Shown here: piece by piece, positions 5,139 to 6,288 of the stretch
How the letters are laid out: every line of letters begins with the position of its first letter
Position numbering within the stretch: position 1 is the first letter of the stretch
Assembly (NCBI GenBank): GCA_021780015.1
Contig: JAJXZN010000201.1
Coordinates: 1 to 6,288, forward strand
DNA length: 6,288 nt
DNA from: Pseudomonadota bacterium
Lineage (GTDB): Bacteria > Pseudomonadota > Alphaproteobacteria > Rhizobiales > Beijerinckiaceae
Direction: 5' to 3'
Program-made: the position numbers and the translations under genes
The notes under the pieces: model-generated
The model's database searches: none
Told to the model about the DNA's origin: nothing
The model's input: only the letters and a program-made list of their open reading frames with translations

Positions 5139-6288
5139 TTACTGCGGCCGCACGCGCAAGCGAAGCGCCTCGACGCCGGGCAGCCGTTTGCCTTCGAGCC
5201 ATTCGAGGAAGGCGCCGCCTGCCGTCGAGATATAGGTAAATTCCTTCGCCGCATCGGCTTTGTTCAAGGCCGCGATGGTGTCGCCGCCGCCGCCAATGCT
5301 CTCGAGCTGGCCGGATTTCGTCAGCCGCGCCGCTACCGCCGCAATCTCCATCGTGCCGGCATCGAAGGGCGGAATCTCGAAAGCGCCGAATGGCCCGTTC
5401 CAGACGAGCGTGCGGGTCTTTTCCAGAAGCGCCTCGACCCGCGCGACCGACTTCGGCCCGATGTCGAGGATCATGTCGTCCTCGCCGAATGCATCGACCG
5501 AGACGACGCGCGACGGCGCGCCCGCGGCAAACTTCTGCGCAACGACGACGTCGTCCGGCAGGACGACCTCGCAATTTTCCGCCGCCGCATCGGCCACGAT
5601 CTGGCGCGCGACATTGGCAAGTTCCATTTCGCAGAGCGACTTGCCGATCTTCTTGCCTTGCGCGGCGAGGAACGTATTGGCCATGCCGCCGCCGATAACG
5701 AGAATATCGACCCGGCGCATAAGATTGCCGAGCAATTCGAGCTTGGTGGAGACTTTGGCGCCGCCGACAATGGCCATCACCGGGCGTACCGGATGCGAGA
5801 GCAGATTGGTCAGAATCTCAAGCTCGACCTGCATCGAACGCCCGGCGAAAGACGGCAGCCGGTGCGCCAGCCCTTCCGTCGAGGCATGCGCGCGGTGCGC
5901 GCAGGAGAAGGCATCGTTCACATAAACATCGCCGAGCGAGGCGAGCGCATCGATGAAGGCTTCGCTGTTCTTTTCCTCGCCGGTGTGAAAGCGGGTGTTT
6001 TCGAGCAGAAGATAATCGCCCTCCTGCATGGCGGCGACGGCTTTCTCCGCTTCCTCGCCGATGCAGTCGGAGGCGAAGGCAACGTGTTTGCCAAGCCGCG
6101 CTTCGAGTTCAGCGACGACCGGGCGGAGCGAATATTTCTCCTCGCAGCCCTTCGGGCGGCCGAGGTGAGAGAGGATGATGACCTTTGCGCCTTTCGCCGC
6201 GATTTCCTGGAGATTGGGCAGGATACGGTCGATGCGGGTCGCGTCCGACACTTTGCCGGCATCCATCGGGACATTGAGATCGACGCGG
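5139..6288 (-). CDS. pgk: Phosphoglycerate kinase, N-terminus cut by window edge
   Basis: Cytosolic enzyme of glycolysis and gluconeogenesis that transfers phosphate between 1,3-bisphosphoglycerate and ADP. The reading frame runs to the right edge, where it begins within RVDLNVP, so 382 residues are visible and about 15-20 N-terminal ones are missing from a family length near 400. The Met at 6264-6266 is internal, not the start. Counting from that Met: substrate-binding TRIDR at 10-14, SHLGRPKG at 33-40, LENTRFH at 88-94, [14 protein letters not shown] at 117-130 and FAGRSM at 140-145 lie in the N-terminal domain; [12 protein letters not shown] at 168-179 and GGGMANTFL at 192-200 in the C-terminal, nucleotide-binding domain; WNGPFGAFE at 289-297 and the glycine-rich GGGGDT at 325-330 close the nucleotide site. 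WNGPFGAFE differs mildly from the common WNGPMGVFE. It ends with TAA at 5141-5139, 39 bp before fda. In relatives gap is often just upstream, which would lie outside the window. Confidence 0.97.
   Translation of the reverse strand, partial: RVDLNVPMDAGKVSDATRIDRILPNLQEIAAKGAKVIILSHLGRPKGCEEKYSLRPVVAELEARLGKHVAFASDCIGEEAEKAVAAMQEGDYLLLENTRFHTGEEKNSEAFIDALASLGDVYVNDAFSCAHRAHASTEGLAHRLPSFAGRSMQVELEILTNLLSHPVRPVMAIVGGAKVSTKLELLGNLMRRVDILVIGGGMANTFLAAQGKKIGKSLCEMELANVARQIVADAAAENCEVVLPDDVVVAQKFAAGAPSRVVSVDAFGEDDMILDIGPKSVARVEALLEKTRTLVWNGPFGAFEIPPFDAGTMEIAAVAARLTKSGQLESIGGGGDTIAALNKADAAKEFTYISTAGGAFLEWLEGKRLPGVEALRLRVRPQ

Overview
The window looks like an ordinary stretch of core chromosome from a GC-rich alphaproteobacterium, most likely of the order Hyphomicrobiales (Rhizobiales). 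Four things suggest this: an F1-ATPase zeta-subunit gene (DUF1476 family, largely restricted to Alphaproteobacteria) lying head-to-head with purC; a PurC N-terminus that starts [13 protein letters not shown], as I recall it in rhizobial and methylotroph proteins; a eukaryotic-type class I fructose-bisphosphate aldolase next to pgk; and strong G/C bias at third codon positions. A Beijerinckiaceae/Methylobacterium-like source is only a guess. There are no insertion sequences, prophage genes, CRISPR arrays, tRNAs or rRNAs.

Layout from left to right. Positions 1-552 (minus) hold the N-terminal 184 codons of purC (purine synthesis), cut by the left edge. Positions 553-975 are a 423-bp divergent intergenic region with no convincing gene and some possible regulatory structure. 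Positions 976-1311 (plus) encode the ATPase inhibitor zeta subunit. Positions 1363-2352 (plus) encode the chromosome-dimer-resolving tyrosine recombinase XerC with all six catalytic residues. Its stop codon overlaps the stop of the convergent gene at 2349-3317 (minus), a predicted exported protein with Sel1-like repeats, and a perfect 8-bp inverted repeat sits exactly on that junction. Next on the minus strand come a ThiE-like protein (3314-3934, 4-bp ATGA overlap with the Sel1 gene), a class I fructose-bisphosphate aldolase (4077-5099, GTG start) and phosphoglycerate kinase (5139-6288, N-terminus cut by the right edge).

The four right-hand genes run in one direction as pgk, fda, thiE-like, sel1 and are probably a lower-glycolysis/gluconeogenesis cluster with two less well understood passengers. 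The gaps are 39 bp (pgk-fda), 142 bp (fda-thiE-like, with a possible weak terminator) and -4 bp (thiE-like/sel1). The ThiE-like protein lacks much of the canonical thiamin-phosphate synthase active site, so its usual label is doubtful. The coupled ThiE-like/Sel1 pair and the hairpin at the convergent stops are the items most worth a second look. I found nothing that amounts to a new multi-gene system.
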